DNA from: Candidatus Woesearchaeota archaeon
GTDB lineage: Archaea; Nanobdellota; Nanobdellia; SCGC-AAA011-G17; JACPNG01
Direction of reading: 5' to 3'
Length of the DNA: 33,621 nucleotides
Assembly: GCA_016185615.1 (NCBI GenBank)
Contig: JACPNE010000005.1
Location: 1-33,621 of the forward strand
Under the pieces are notes generated by a model. It saw only the letters and a list, made by a program, of their open reading frames with translations, did not search any database and had not been told where the DNA came from. Positions 1 through 10,006 of this stretch are shown here, piece after piece (the stretch's first letter is position 1; each line of letters starts with the position of its first letter). Position numbers and translations under genes: made by a program.

Positions 1-47
1 CTTACTTATTTTTTAAAGGTTATTATTAAGTCTTTGGGGGTCGTAAT

Positions 48-959
48 ATGCCTAACTATATTAAAAAATGTCCTGAATGCGGAAGCATCAATTTAAGTCA
101 CCATAAAGAGAAGGGTGAAATTATTTGTAGGGACTGTGGATTAGTTCTAGAAGAAAAGATGGTTGATTTTGAGCAAGAATGGAGAGAGTTTGATTCTGAG
201 CAAGCTGAAAGAGTAAGAAGAACTGGAGCCCCTTCAACTTGGACTAAATTTGACAGGGGATTAGGAACAGATATAGGACAGAAGGGAGATATATACAAAT
301 TAGAGTCAAAAGGAAGAAATAAATTTTTCAGATTAAGAAAATGGCAATACAGAGTTTCTACAGCTATTGAAAGAAATTTAAAACTAGCTTTGGCAGAATT
401 AAAAAGAGTAGCTTCTTACTTAAAGCTTCCAAAGTCTGTTGAGGAAGAAGCAGCCAGAATTTATACATTAGCTGTACAACGTGGATTAGTAAGGGGAAGA
501 TCAATGGAATCTGTTGTTGCAGGAGCATTATATGCAGCATGTAGAAGACACGAAGTTCCAAGAACATTAGATGAATTATCTGAGGCATCAGGAATAGACA
601 AAAAAGAAATAGGAAGAACATACAGATTTGTAACAAGGGAATTAGGAATTAGAATACTTCCAAGCAATCCAGTAGATTATATTCCAAGGTTTGCATCAGC
701 TTTAAGATTAAACCCAGACACACAAAGCAAGGCTGTTGAAATTTTGGAGAAAGCACAAAACTCAGAATTAACATCTGGAAGGGGACCAACAGGAATTGCA
801 GCAGCTTCATTATATGTAGCAGCTTTGATTAATGGAGAAAAGAAGACCCAGAGAGAGGTTGCAGATGTTGCTGGCGTTACAGAAGTTACAATAAGAAATA
901 GATATAAAGAATTGCTTAAAAAATTAAAATTAAAAGACCAAGTCAAAAAGAAAGAGTAA
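48..959 (+). CDS. tfb: Transcription initiation factor IIB (TFB), zinc ribbon plus two cyclin-like repeats
   Basis: CPECGSxNL...CRDCGLVLEE zinc ribbon, EWREFDSEQ B-reader region, cyclin repeats; 303 aa; G-rich SD just upstream of ATG. Confidence 0.97.
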   Translation: MPNYIKKCPECGSINLSHHKEKGEIICRDCGLVLEEKMVDFEQEWREFDSEQAERVRRTGAPSTWTKFDRGLGTDIGQKGDIYKLESKGRNKFFRLRKWQYRVSTAIERNLKLALAELKRVASYLKLPKSVEEEAARIYTLAVQRGLVRGRSMESVVAGALYAACRRHEVPRTLDELSEASGIDKKEIGRTYRFVTRELGIRILPSNPVDYIPRFASALRLNPDTQSKAVEILEKAQNSELTSGRGPTGIAAASLYVAALINGEKKTQREVADVAGVTEVTIRNRYKELLKKLKLKDQVKKKE

Positions 960-991
960 CTTTTTAAACAATTATTTCTTTTTTATCTTTG

Positions 992-1801
992 ATGTACAAA
1001 GAGAGATTTATTAAGAGTTTTAAGAATCTACATATCCTTTTATTTATTCCAGATTTAGTAATGCTTACATTTACATTATTAGCTGGATTCTTCTTTGCTA
1101 AGTCGAGCAATTTCGTTCAATTCTTGACTGATGCAAACAGATTAGCTGATTCTCTGGAAACATTAATCCCTTTAATAAATGAATTTGTACAAAAGAATAT
1201 TCTAGTTATATCAATCTATCTAACAATATTTTTTATTGGAGGATTTATCCTTGGTTCTGGAATGATTGCTATGAAATTCGGAATGATGAAAGATGTTGTA
1301 GAAAAGAAAAAACTAAGTTTTAGTAAGATGTATGAGCATAGCGCAAAAAACTTCTGGAAGGTTGTATGGCTAAGGTTGACTGTGTTCTTGATATCATTAG
1401 TTGTTTTAGTTGTTTTTGGATTGTTATTTGGATTAAACATAATAAACCCATTTTATAAGAGTGTTTTCTTTGTATTAATCTTATTGTTGTTTGTATTCAC
1501 TTTAATATTCTTGAAATTTTTGTTATTATTTAGATATCCGGCATTGTTTTTTGATAATAAAAATTCGATACAAACAATAAAAAACTTATATTCTTATTTA
1601 ATCAATAATTTCAAGCATGTATTCATCACTTGGATTATAATCTTCTTGATTGGGCTAATTATTTTATTATTGGATGTTTCACTTAATATTGCCCAAGTAG
1701 CAGGATTACTATTAATAATGCTTATCATAAGATATATAATAAATCTAGTTTATACTGTATGGAGCAGCATGTTTTTATTCTACTCATATAAATTAAAGTG
1801 A
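992..1801 (+). CDS. Multi-pass membrane protein of unknown function
   Basis: Several long hydrophobic segments; ATG at 992 preferred over upstream TTG. Confidence 0.8.
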   Translation: MYKERFIKSFKNLHILLFIPDLVMLTFTLLAGFFFAKSSNFVQFLTDANRLADSLETLIPLINEFVQKNILVISIYLTIFFIGGFILGSGMIAMKFGMMKDVVEKKKLSFSKMYEHSAKNFWKVVWLRLTVFLISLVVLVVFGLLFGLNIINPFYKSVFFVLILLLFVFTLIFLKFLLLFRYPALFFDNKNSIQTIKNLYSYLINNFKHVFITWIIIFLIGLIILLLDVSLNIAQVAGLLLIMLIIRYIINLVYTVWSSMFLFYSYKLK

Positions 1802-2683
1802 TATCCTTAGAAAGTCTTTTGCTAAATGAACATTCTTGAATACTTCAGAAGCCTCTTTTTTTAATTCATCTAATTCTTTATATCTCTGGCTAAAATGGGT
1901 AAGCATTAATTTTTTCACATTTGATTTCTTGGCTATCATGGCTGCTTGTTTTGTTGTTAAATGTCTATAACTCTTGGCTTTTTCTTCCAAGTCGTGCTTA
2001 TAGGTTGCTTCAGCTATCATTACATCAGAATTTTTTACTAATTTCAAAATATTTTCACATAATCCTGTATCTGTTATAACTGATATTTTCAATCCTTTTT
2101 TTATTTTAGTTGCTTGACTAGCTTTTATTTTCTTATTCTCCCAAGTAATATCTTTTCCTTGCTGCAATCTTTTTACTATTGGATGTGATCTAAGCCCAAA
2201 TTTACTGAGATAATTTTTATCTACTTTTCTTTTATCCTTTTCAATGAAGGAGTACCCTAAGCAAGGGATTGTATGATTAAGCTTTAATGCTTCAAGAATA
2301 AAATCTTTGTCTTTTAAGAAGATTCTTTTGTTTATTTCTATTATTTTATACTTTATTCCTATCTCATAATCAAATCCCTTGAACATATTGTTAAAGTATT
2401 TTTTTGACCCTTTTGGACAGTATATCTCTAAAGTATTATTGTAATGATGTTTCTCCAAGCTTTGGACTACTCCAGGCAATCCTAAAACATGGTCTCCATG
2501 CCAATGGGTTATAAGAATTTTAGTTATCTTTGTTATTGGAATTTTTGCTATCCTAAATTGCTTTTGGGTTCCTTCCCCGCAATCAATCAAGATACCTTCA
2601 TTTTTATACAATAATAATGTAGCTGAATGATTCCTGTCTTGTGTAGGGATCATAGAACCAGTCCCTAAAAATACTATTTCCAT
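1793..2683 (-). CDS. rnz: Ribonuclease Z (tRNase Z), metallo-beta-lactamase fold
   Basis: FLGTGSMIPTQDRNHSATLL, THWHGDHVLGLPG, DTGLCENI, EATY, HLTTKQAA, LTHFSQRY. Confidence 0.96.
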   Translation of the reverse strand: MEIVFLGTGSMIPTQDRNHSATLLLYKNEGILIDCGEGTQKQFRIAKIPITKITKILITHWHGDHVLGLPGVVQSLEKHHYNNTLEIYCPKGSKKYFNNMFKGFDYEIGIKYKIIEINKRIFLKDKDFILEALKLNHTIPCLGYSFIEKDKRKVDKNYLSKFGLRSHPIVKRLQQGKDITWENKKIKASQATKIKKGLKISVITDTGLCENILKLVKNSDVMIAEATYKHDLEEKAKSYRHLTTKQAAMIAKKSNVKKLMLTHFSQRYKELDELKKEASEVFKNVHLAKDFLRISL

Positions 2684-2731
2684 TATATCCTTAATAACAA
2701 GATTTTTAAATAGTTTTTGTTAAGTTAACTT

Positions 2732-3262
2732 ATGACAGAGAAAAAAGTAAGGGCTTTATTTTCAAGAGAGAAAATAATAACTGAAGACAGTAATGAATCA
2801 AGAGCCCTGTATGACCAAAGCAGATTTGGAGAATTGCAAGAGGGGAAATTTTATTATTCCTTAGTAGAAGGACTTTATTTATTAGACAAAAAAAAGATTG
2901 ATATCATTGATGGAAAGAAAAAGAAGCTTAAAGTAGACGAGTTTGTAAGAAAAGCAAGGAAAATAGAGCCCAATTTCTGGATAAGATATGTTGTCTTTAG
3001 GGATATGAGGGATAGGGGCTATATAGTTAAGACTGCCTTGAAATTTGGAGCAGACTTTAGGGTTTATGATCGAGGAATTAAGCCAGGAGAGGACCATGCT
3101 AAATGGATTCTCTATCCAGTGCATGAGGCTACAACTTTGACTTGGTATGAATTTTCTGCTAAAAACAGGGTAGCCCATAGCACCAGAAAAAGACTTCTTA
3201 TGGGAATAGTTGATGATGAGAATGATGTAACTTATTATGAAATATCCTGGACAAAGCCATAA
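2732..3262 (+). CDS. endA: tRNA-splicing endonuclease EndA (single-domain, alpha4-size)
   Basis: 176 aa; FRVYDRG...DHAKWILYPV...AHSTRKRLLMGIVD with Tyr/His/Lys catalytic positions. Confidence 0.93.
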   Translation: MTEKKVRALFSREKIITEDSNESRALYDQSRFGELQEGKFYYSLVEGLYLLDKKKIDIIDGKKKKLKVDEFVRKARKIEPNFWIRYVVFRDMRDRGYIVKTALKFGADFRVYDRGIKPGEDHAKWILYPVHEATTLTWYEFSAKNRVAHSTRKRLLMGIVDDENDVTYYEISWTKP

Positions 3263-3315
3263 TTTGTATAATAAATACTAATAAACTATTTATACCCTAA
3301 GCTTTCTAAATCAAT

Positions 3316-4206
3316 ATGAATGATGTAAGGTCAAAAGTTCTTAGTATTGTCCAAATAAACGGCCCAATACTTCCTGTAAAAATATCAAAAGTGATAAATC
3401 AAAATATTCTATTCACTTCCGCAATATTATCTGAATTAACAGATAGAAAAGAGATTCTATTATCAAAAGCGAAAATTGGGGGAAGCCCAGTTTATTATAT
3501 AAAAGGACAAGAAGAAAGACTAAAGATGTTGTATGAGCATCTTAAGGAGGTTCATAAGAAAGTCTATGATTTATTAAATGAGAAAAAAATGCTAAAAGAT
3601 TCTGAGTGCGAGCCATGGGAGAGGGTGGCATTAAGGGAGATTGGAGATTTTGCTAAACAATTCAACTATAATAACGAGGTTTTCTGGAGATGGCATCTGA
3701 CAAGCGAGGAAGAAGCAAAGCAATTATTATCTCCTGAACGAAAAACAGAAGAGCTTCAAGAGAATCCTATCAATATAAAAGAAATACAAGAAAATCCAAT
3801 TAATACAGAAAACATTAGAGAAGAAGTTACTCAACTAAAATTAGAAGAACCAAAACAAAAATTAAAGAAACAAAAAATAAAAGTTTCTAAGATAAAAGAT
3901 GATTCAAGAATTTTATCAATAATAAATAATTACTTCAATGAGAACGATATAAAAATTTTGAATGAAAAAATTATAAATCAAAATAAGGAATTTAATTATA
4001 ATATAGAGGTAGATAGCACCATAGGAAAGATTGTCTTTTTTTGTAAAGTAAAAATAAAAAAGAAGATAAGCGATGCTGATCTAAGTTTAGCTTGCAATGA
4101 ATCAAGGGGAAGACAGCTATTATTTCTAAGCAATGGAGAACTGACAAAAAAAGCCCTTGAGTTTATTGAGAGAGAGAAAGAGATAGTTATTTTTAATAGA
4201 ATATGA
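3316..4206 (+). CDS. N-terminal winged-helix protein with possible restriction-endonuclease-like C-terminal domain
   Basis: N-terminal wHTH-like segment; low-complexity linker; C-terminal beta-rich VDSTIGKIVFFCKVKIKKKISDADL...LFLSNGELTKKAL pattern. Confidence 0.6.
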   Translation: MNDVRSKVLSIVQINGPILPVKISKVINQNILFTSAILSELTDRKEILLSKAKIGGSPVYYIKGQEERLKMLYEHLKEVHKKVYDLLNEKKMLKDSECEPWERVALREIGDFAKQFNYNNEVFWRWHLTSEEEAKQLLSPERKTEELQENPINIKEIQENPINTENIREEVTQLKLEEPKQKLKKQKIKVSKIKDDSRILSIINNYFNENDIKILNEKIINQNKEFNYNIEVDSTIGKIVFFCKVKIKKKISDADLSLACNESRGRQLLFLSNGELTKKALEFIEREKEIVIFNRI

Positions 4207-4240
4207 AAAGGTTTATAAACAATAGTTTTGAATTAAGATT

Positions 4241-4435
4241 ATGGGTAGAATAAAGACGACATTGATCAAAAGAACAGCTAAAAAGCTTATGAGTGATAGT
4301 AGCGACAGGTTTACTGATAAATTTGACGACAACAAAAAATCAGTAACAGAATCTTTAAATGTTGACTCTAAGAAGCTTAGGAATACTATCGCAGGATATA
4401 TGACTAAGTTGAAGAGAAGGGAAAACACAGTTTAA
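4241..4435 (+). CDS. rps17e: 30S ribosomal protein S17e
   Basis: [17 protein letters not shown]...[16 protein letters not shown] matches the archaeal S17e pattern. Confidence 0.9.
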   Translation: MGRIKTTLIKRTAKKLMSDSSDRFTDKFDDNKKSVTESLNVDSKKLRNTIAGYMTKLKRRENTV

Positions 4436-4445
4436 GGGGGATCAA

Positions 4446-4733
4446 ATGGCAGAAAACGATGACCACACAGTCTTTATTGGGAACAAGCCCTTTATGAATT
4501 ATGTAACTGGGGTAGTAATGCAGTTTACTACACAAGGAGCCAGCGAAGTAATAATAAAGTCAAGAGGCAAGTTCATCAGTAGGGCAGTAGACGTAGCAGA
4601 AGTGGCAGCAAAGAGATTCCTTGAAGGAAACGTAGAGATAAAAGATATAAAGATTGACAGTGAAGAATTTGACAACAAGGAAGGCAGAAAAGTGAGAGTA
4701 AGCAGCATAGAAATTACCCTAGGAAAAAAATAA
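4446..4733 (+). CDS. albA: DNA/RNA-binding protein Alba
   Basis: [20 protein letters not shown]...[20 protein letters not shown] signature. Confidence 0.95.
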   Translation: MAENDDHTVFIGNKPFMNYVTGVVMQFTTQGASEVIIKSRGKFISRAVDVAEVAAKRFLEGNVEIKDIKIDSEEFDNKEGRKVRVSSIEITLGKK

Positions 4734-4769
4734 GAAGATAAGACATAATTTGTCTTTGAAGGAGAAAAA

Positions 4770-4937
4770 ATGAAAGATTTCAAGCAAGGTGGATTCAGAA
4801 GGAACAACTTCGGACCACGTGAAATGCATAAAGCAACTTGTTCTGAGTGTGGCAAGGAATGTGAAGTTCCTTTCAGACCAATGGAAGGCAAGCCTGTTTA
4901 TTGCAAGGATTGTTACAGAAATAAGAAAGGATTCTAA
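4770..4937 (+). CDS. 55-aa CxxC-(x17)-CxxC zinc-ribbon protein, absent from the ORF track
   Basis: Manual translation MKDFKQGGFRRNNFGPREMHKATCSECGKECEVPFRPMEGKPVYCKDCYRNKKGF; SD AAGGAG upstream; T-rich tract downstream. Confidence 0.88.
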   Translation: MKDFKQGGFRRNNFGPREMHKATCSECGKECEVPFRPMEGKPVYCKDCYRNKKGF

Positions 4938-4956
4938 TCTTAATATTATTTATTAA

Positions 4957-4996
4957 TAGTATTCTTTATTTTTCTTTTTTTTATTTTTATTATAGT
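4957..4996 (+). terminator. Candidate T-tract terminator after the S17e/alba/zinc-ribbon cluster
   Basis: Long T-rich run (tattctttatttttctttttttatttttattatag) after the last stop codon of the cluster. Confidence 0.4.
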
Positions 4997-5030
4997 TAGA
5001 AAAATATTATTTTCTTTGATTTTGAAATAA

Positions 5031-5104
5031 TGCCTCTGGGCGGATTTGAACCGTCGATATCCACCTCATGAGAGTGGCGTTTTCCCGAGCTAAACTACAG
5101 AGGC
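5031..5104 (-). tRNA. tRNA with CAT anticodon (elongator Met or Ile2)
   Basis: Hand-folded 74-nt cloverleaf: acceptor GCCTCTG/CAGAGGC, anticodon arm CCACT-CTCATGA-GGTGG, T-arm GACGG-TTCAAAT-CCGCC (one A.C mismatch). Anticodon stem lacks the initiator GGG/CCC. Confidence 0.9.
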
Positions 5105-5125
5105 CTAAAAAGAAATAGATTTTAG

Positions 5126-5539
5126 TTATTTTAAAAGACTTTTGATTTTAGAAGCTAATTCTTTGGATTCTCCTTCATTGTATGCTTTGCGTTGAATCTT
5201 AAAGCTTATTCCATCGTCTTTGTACCTTGGAGTTATATGAACATGAGTATGAAAAACAACCTGTCCTGCTATTGGATTGATATTAGACAATATATTCATC
5301 CCTTCAGCGTTTGTAACTTTCATGACAGCATTTCCTATTTTCTTTATTGCTAATACTAATCTTTTCAAATCCTCTTCATTATTTTCTAACAAATTTTTAG
5401 AATGTTTTTTTGGCATAACTAAAGTATGCCCCTTATTAGATGGGTTAATATCCAAGAAAGCCATTATATCTTTATCTTCATAGACCATATCTACAGGAAT
5501 TTCTTTTTTTATTATCTTACAAAAGATACAATCTTCCAT
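5126..5539 (-). CDS. HIT family protein
   Basis: HTHVHITPR catalytic motif, CIFCKIIKKEIP N-terminus. Confidence 0.95.
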   Translation of the reverse strand: MEDCIFCKIIKKEIPVDMVYEDKDIMAFLDINPSNKGHTLVMPKKHSKNLLENNEEDLKRLVLAIKKIGNAVMKVTNAEGMNILSNINPIAGQVVFHTHVHITPRYKDDGISFKIQRKAYNEGESKELASKIKSLLK

Positions 5540-5574
5540 TTGTTTTTACTAATATACTTATTTAAAAATTTTTA

Positions 5575-5648
5575 TGGACCGAGCGGGATTTGAACCCGCA
5601 GTCTTACCATAGCCAATGGCACGATTTGCCAGGTTAATCTACCGGCCC
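5575..5648 (-). tRNA. tRNA-Ala(GGC)
   Basis: Acceptor GGGCCGG/TCGGTCC with a G3:U70 wobble (Ala identity element), anticodon loop TTGGCTA, T-arm GCGGG-TTCAAAT-CCCGC, A73. Confidence 0.95.
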
Positions 5649-5701
5649 ATTGAGATTTTTTCTATGTTAATGTTTATATATTTTTATAGTGAGATTAATT
5701 T

Positions 5702-5983
5702 ATGGGAAGAATTGATAGTATTTACTTAACCTTAACATTATTATTTTCTCCTCAATTATCAGTATCGGCAGAATATATCCCTTCATATTATCCTAAATCA
5801 ATGAGTTTATGTGAAAAATATGCTGATAGAATCTCAACTCTGAAAAAGATTAAGAGTAGCTTAATGGGGGAAATAGATATTATAAAATCAATGAAAGAAG
5901 ATAGTACTCCGCAAATAAACTATTTAAAAGAACTGGAAGAAAAATTGAATAATTTAGAAACAAAGGTAAAAGATTGTAAATGA
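5702..5983 (+). CDS. Small secreted/anchored coiled-coil protein of unknown function
   Basis: N-terminal hydrophobic segment ending SVSA, then a coiled-coil-like C-terminus; 93 aa. Confidence 0.6.
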   Translation: MGRIDSIYLTLTLLFSPQLSVSAEYIPSYYPKSMSLCEKYADRISTLKKIKSSLMGEIDIIKSMKEDSTPQINYLKELEEKLNNLETKVKDCK

Positions 5984-7495
5984 TTATTTAACTAACTTTC
6001 CAGCTTTCTCAAATTTAACTTCCTTATTCATTAATTTTATTATGACTTCCTTTAAATCTTTTATCTTTACTCTAATCTGCTTTTCTGAGTCTCTATCTCT
6101 TATAGTTATATCTTTTTTGCTAATTGAATCAAAATCCACTGTTATGCAATATGGGGTTCCTACCTCTGCTGCTCTCAAATATCTTTTTCCAATTGAAGCT
6201 ACTTCATCGTAGACAGTTACAAAATCCTTCTCTAAAATAATTTTAATATCTCTCGCTATTTTAGTTAAATTATTTTTCTTTACTAGTGGAAAGATCATTA
6301 TATCAATTGGAGCAAAATTATAAGGCAGTCTAAACATAGTTTTACCTTCTTCTTTCTGCTTTTTTTCATAAAATGTGTCAAGTAAAGCGAATACAGGCCT
6401 GTCAGTTCCAAATGCAATTTCTAAAATGTGTGGAATAAATTTTGAGCCATCTTCTCTTATTGCTTCCAATTGTTGTTTTGAGAATTCTGAATGCTTACTT
6501 AAATCATAATCTGTCCTGTCATGCACTCCGCAAACTTCAGTCCAGCCAAAACTTCTTAATTTAATCTCAATATCCCATGCATCATCGGCATAAAATGCTT
6601 TTTCTTCAGGATCATGTTGTCTTATCCTTATACCCTGTTTTGGAATTCCCATGTTTATGAATTGTTGATATGCCAACCATAAACACCAAGCATATGCTTT
6701 TGTTTTGATTAATTTTTTATTTATCATTGAATCTAATGTTTCTAGACTATGAGGAATCTTTTTCTTCTGGGCTTTATAGTCCCATAATGGTAACTTTTGA
6801 TTCTTTATTTTATTATATCCTGGCCAGTTATCTTTTTCCTTTGGATCAACGAATAATTGCGCTTCTGCCTGGGTAAATTCCCTTCCTCTTATAACATGTT
6901 GCCTTGGAGATATCTCATTTCTATATGCCTTACCAATCTGGAAGACACCAAAAGGAAGTTTTTTTCTGAAAAATATATAATTTCTTTTGTATGGAAGATA
7001 AGTTACTGTTGCAGTTTCTGGACGCAAGGAAGCATCATCCCCAGCTACTTTAGTCTTCATCATTAGACTCTGTCTCTCGATTTTAATTTCTAACTCTTTT
7101 CCACTTGGAGATTTTATATTATGCTTTTTTATTAAATCAAGAATCTCTTTATCACTAGAGGTTGTTATTGTAATACCATTTTCTTCTAATAATTTATCAG
7201 CCCTGTAATTTTCTTTCCTGTCTTTTGTATAAATAATTAGGTCATTAAAAGTTTCTAGATGTCCGGATGCTTTCCATACTACATCAGGCATTACTGTAGG
7301 ACCTTCTATTTCCCATATATCATTTGATTTGAAGACATCTCTTACAGAATTTTCTACTTTGTTCTTTAGCAATTTTCCTAATGGGCCATATGTGTAAAAT
7401 CCAGACAATCCACCATAGATCTCTGGTTCTGGACCCCAAATAAATCCCTTTTCTATTACAAAACTAGTAAAATCCTTTAGGAAGTCATTATCCAT
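5984..7495 (-). CDS. glyS: Glycyl-tRNA synthetase (archaeal/eukaryotic alpha2 type, class II)
   Basis: GFIWGPEPEIYGGLSGFYTYGPLG, FRNEISPRQHVIRGREFTQAEAQ-like motif 2, EIAFGTDRPVFALLD motif 3. Confidence 0.97.
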   Translation of the reverse strand: MDNDFLKDFTSFVIEKGFIWGPEPEIYGGLSGFYTYGPLGKLLKNKVENSVRDVFKSNDIWEIEGPTVMPDVVWKASGHLETFNDLIIYTKDRKENYRADKLLEENGITITTSSDKEILDLIKKHNIKSPSGKELEIKIERQSLMMKTKVAGDDASLRPETATVTYLPYKRNYIFFRKKLPFGVFQIGKAYRNEISPRQHVIRGREFTQAEAQLFVDPKEKDNWPGYNKIKNQKLPLWDYKAQKKKIPHSLETLDSMINKKLIKTKAYAWCLWLAYQQFINMGIPKQGIRIRQHDPEEKAFYADDAWDIEIKLRSFGWTEVCGVHDRTDYDLSKHSEFSKQQLEAIREDGSKFIPHILEIAFGTDRPVFALLDTFYEKKQKEEGKTMFRLPYNFAPIDIMIFPLVKKNNLTKIARDIKIILEKDFVTVYDEVASIGKRYLRAAEVGTPYCITVDFDSISKKDITIRDRDSEKQIRVKIKDLKEVIIKLMNKEVKFEKAGKLVK

Positions 7496-7543
7496 TTTTA
7501 TTCTTTATAGTTTAATATTTATAATATTTATTATTCTTTATTT

Positions 7544-7888
7544 TTATTTTTTCTTTAATTTACTGATTGTTTTTTCTATAGATTCTCTGAAATTTTTGTG
7601 TCCGCGTACCCAAGGAATGTAACCTATGGCAAATATAAACAAACCTAAATAAGCTATCAATTTATAAATAAAACTAATTTGATTAGTAATCATACTTAAA
7701 AATTCAAATTTAGTATCTAAGATTTCAGAAAGTGGTTGGTTAACATCTATATCCTCAGTTAATAATTTATCTATACTATTATAGATAGACCATACTGTTG
7801 TAAGGTATAATAAGAAACCAGCAAATATTAAACCAATTCCTACACTAATATGAAATTTATTTGGATCATCATAATTAATGGGCCACAT
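7544..7888 (-). CDS. Small two-TM membrane protein
   Basis: Two hydrophobic helices; no recognised family. Confidence 0.65.
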   Translation of the reverse strand: MWPINYDDPNKFHISVGIGLIFAGFLLYLTTVWSIYNSIDKLLTEDIDVNQPLSEILDTKFEFLSMITNQISFIYKLIAYLGLFIFAIGYIPWVRGHKNFRESIEKTISKLKKK

Positions 7889-7973
7889 ATTTTAATTTAG
7901 ATATTCCACCTTAAAAACTTTTTGAAAATTATATCTAGGAAGACTTAAAAATACTGAAAATGGGTTTGTTAAA

Positions 7974-8471
7974 ATGTATCTGCTTGAAAGAATTAGAGAC
8001 ATTAGACTAACTATTGATGAAATTTTAGAAGGAAGAATTTTATCTCCGAAAAATCTTGATGGCAAGGTTTTGGATTGTTTTTCAGGTTCTGGAGCTGGAG
8101 TTTATGTGATTAAACAATTTGGGGGGGAAGTTGTCGGTGTTGAATTAGATTCATCAGCTATAGAAGAAATAAAAAATGGTGATGGGTTAAATATTGTTTG
8201 TGGTAGTTGTTTTTGGTATTTAAACAATTTGGAAAGAGAAAGTCTTGATTTAATTACAAATTTCGCAGTACCTGAATATTTTGATTTGAGTGAATTTCAC
8301 GAATTGGCTAAGAAAATCATAAAAGTTGGAGGACAAATCATAATAACCTCTGGTTATGAGACTAGAGAAAAAATGAGAAGACTAAGCGAAGGAATACTAA
8401 TTGAAAAGGAAGATTGGACAAAAAGAAGATATGACACTTTTATTCATGTATTCACTAAGGGAAGTAATTAA
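7974..8471 (+). CDS. SAM-dependent methyltransferase-like protein
   Basis: VLDCFSGSGAGVYVIKQFGGEVVGVELD Rossmann motif I/II; stop abuts the dph2 start. Confidence 0.8.
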   Translation: MYLLERIRDIRLTIDEILEGRILSPKNLDGKVLDCFSGSGAGVYVIKQFGGEVVGVELDSSAIEEIKNGDGLNIVCGSCFWYLNNLERESLDLITNFAVPEYFDLSEFHELAKKIIKVGGQIIITSGYETREKMRRLSEGILIEKEDWTKRRYDTFIHVFTKGSN

Positions 8472-9479
8472 ATGTACATCCTAGAAGAACAAAAAATAAT
8501 AACTGAAATCCAAGCTAGAAAAGCTAGAAGAATATTAATCCAATTACCGGAAGGATTGAAAAAAGAAGCTAACAGAATAACAAAATACATCGAAGAGAAA
8601 ACAAGTGCAGAAACTTTCATTTCTGGAGAGTCATGCTGGGGCGGTTGTGATCTACCCTTGGAAGAGGCAAAGAGAATTAAAGCGGACTTGATAGTGCATT
8701 TTGGACATGCTCCGTTCTTCAAGCCGGATTTTCCTATTGTTTATATTGAATCAAGATATGATACTGAGATTAAACCCATTATTGGATCTAATCTAGAAAA
8801 ATTAGAAATTTACAAGAATATAGGATTGGTGTCTTCTGTCCAGCACATACATCAGTTGGAAATAGTCAAGGATATCTTAGAGAAAAATAATAAGAAAGTT
8901 GTAATTCCTGGAAACAAAGGAAGAGCTTTTTACAAAGGACACATTCTTGGATGTGAATACTCTGGAAGCAAATTAATACAGAATGAAGTAGACTGTTTCT
9001 TAGTTTTAGGAAATAAATTTCATTCCCTTGGATTGGCATTAAGTGTTGACAAAAAAGTATTCTTATTGGATCCGATTAATAAAGAATTTCATGATTTGGA
9101 TTTTGAGAAGAAAAAAATTATTCTAAGAAGAATGAATTTAATAGAAAAAGCTAGAAACTCACATAAATTTGGGATAATTATTAGCATGAAATCTGGACAA
9201 CAAAATTTTTCTGTAGCCGAGAATATTAAGAAGAAACTAAAAAAGTATGATAAAGAAGCGTTTATAGTAACAATGAATAATGTTACAAATGAACAATTGG
9301 TTAATTTTTATGACATTGAAGTTTTTGTCAATACATCCTGTCCAAGAATTTCTGTAGAAGATACAGACAGATTTGACAAGCCAGTTATAAACTATACAGA
9401 ATTATTAATTGCTCTTGATGAACTAAAATTTGATGAGAATAAACATAATATAATAATAGCACCTTATGAAGTTGAATAA
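8472..9479 (+). CDS. dph2: Diphthamide biosynthesis enzyme Dph2 (radical SAM 3-amino-3-carboxypropyl transferase)
   Basis: Family layout with three Cys regions: SCWGGCDL, GHILGCEYSG, VNTSCPRISVEDTDRFDKPVINYTE. Confidence 0.93.
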   Translation: MYILEEQKIITEIQARKARRILIQLPEGLKKEANRITKYIEEKTSAETFISGESCWGGCDLPLEEAKRIKADLIVHFGHAPFFKPDFPIVYIESRYDTEIKPIIGSNLEKLEIYKNIGLVSSVQHIHQLEIVKDILEKNNKKVVIPGNKGRAFYKGHILGCEYSGSKLIQNEVDCFLVLGNKFHSLGLALSVDKKVFLLDPINKEFHDLDFEKKKIILRRMNLIEKARNSHKFGIIISMKSGQQNFSVAENIKKKLKKYDKEAFIVTMNNVTNEQLVNFYDIEVFVNTSCPRISVEDTDRFDKPVINYTELLIALDELKFDENKHNIIIAPYEVE

Positions 9480-9480
9480 A

Positions 9481-10005
9481 TTACTTAACTTTTAATTTCT
9501 CAATTTTCGCTTCTTTTGATATAATAGCAGAATTTCCGCTTGGGTCTTCAATTATGACTTTTATTGGAACTTCACCAAGCATTACTTTCCATAATTTTTT
9601 CAATAAATTTTTTGCTTTAGTTCTAGTTTCATCATCATCAGCATTATCCCTTTCGGATTCTATTATTCTTTTGAATCTTTCTAGTACTCCTTCTATATTT
9701 GAGACGAAACCTTCTGAAGCTGGTCCGGGAGTAACTGATAATTTTAACTGAGGGATTTTTATTGTGGCTTCTGATGATTTAACAACCCTGACATTAAGGT
9801 CTTTCTTGCTTTTAACCTCAAAAGTGAATGTAGAAGGCTCCTTTCTTTCAACTGCCTCTATGTCTGATTTATTATATTTGCATACAGAACAATTCATTGA
9901 AAATAGATAACATTTACCAAAATAAGGAATATCTTGTTCGTCCTCTGTTAATGTCAATGTTTTATTCCTACAGAATGGACAGTCTTGATGCTCTAATTTT
10001 TCCAT
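9481..10005 (-). CDS. ZPR1 zinc-finger domain protein
   Basis: CPFCRNKTLTLTEDEQDIPYFGKCYLFSMNCSVCKYNKSDIE and RVVKSSEATIKIPQL...GFVSNIEGVLER motifs. Confidence 0.92.
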   Translation of the reverse strand: MEKLEHQDCPFCRNKTLTLTEDEQDIPYFGKCYLFSMNCSVCKYNKSDIEAVERKEPSTFTFEVKSKKDLNVRVVKSSEATIKIPQLKLSVTPGPASEGFVSNIEGVLERFKRIIESERDNADDDETRTKAKNLLKKLWKVMLGEVPIKVIIEDPSGNSAIISKEAKIEKLKVK

Positions 10006-10006
10006 T

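Noticed and set aside
98-946. Minus-strand ORFs opposite TFB (98..298, 364..636, 461..667, 677..946)
   Set aside because: Antisense shadows of a well-supported CDS; low-complexity Leu/Ser/Phe translations with no motifs.
4499-4891. 130-aa minus ORF over alba and the zinc-ribbon gene
   Set aside because: Spans two convincing sense genes with SD signals; no recognisable family.
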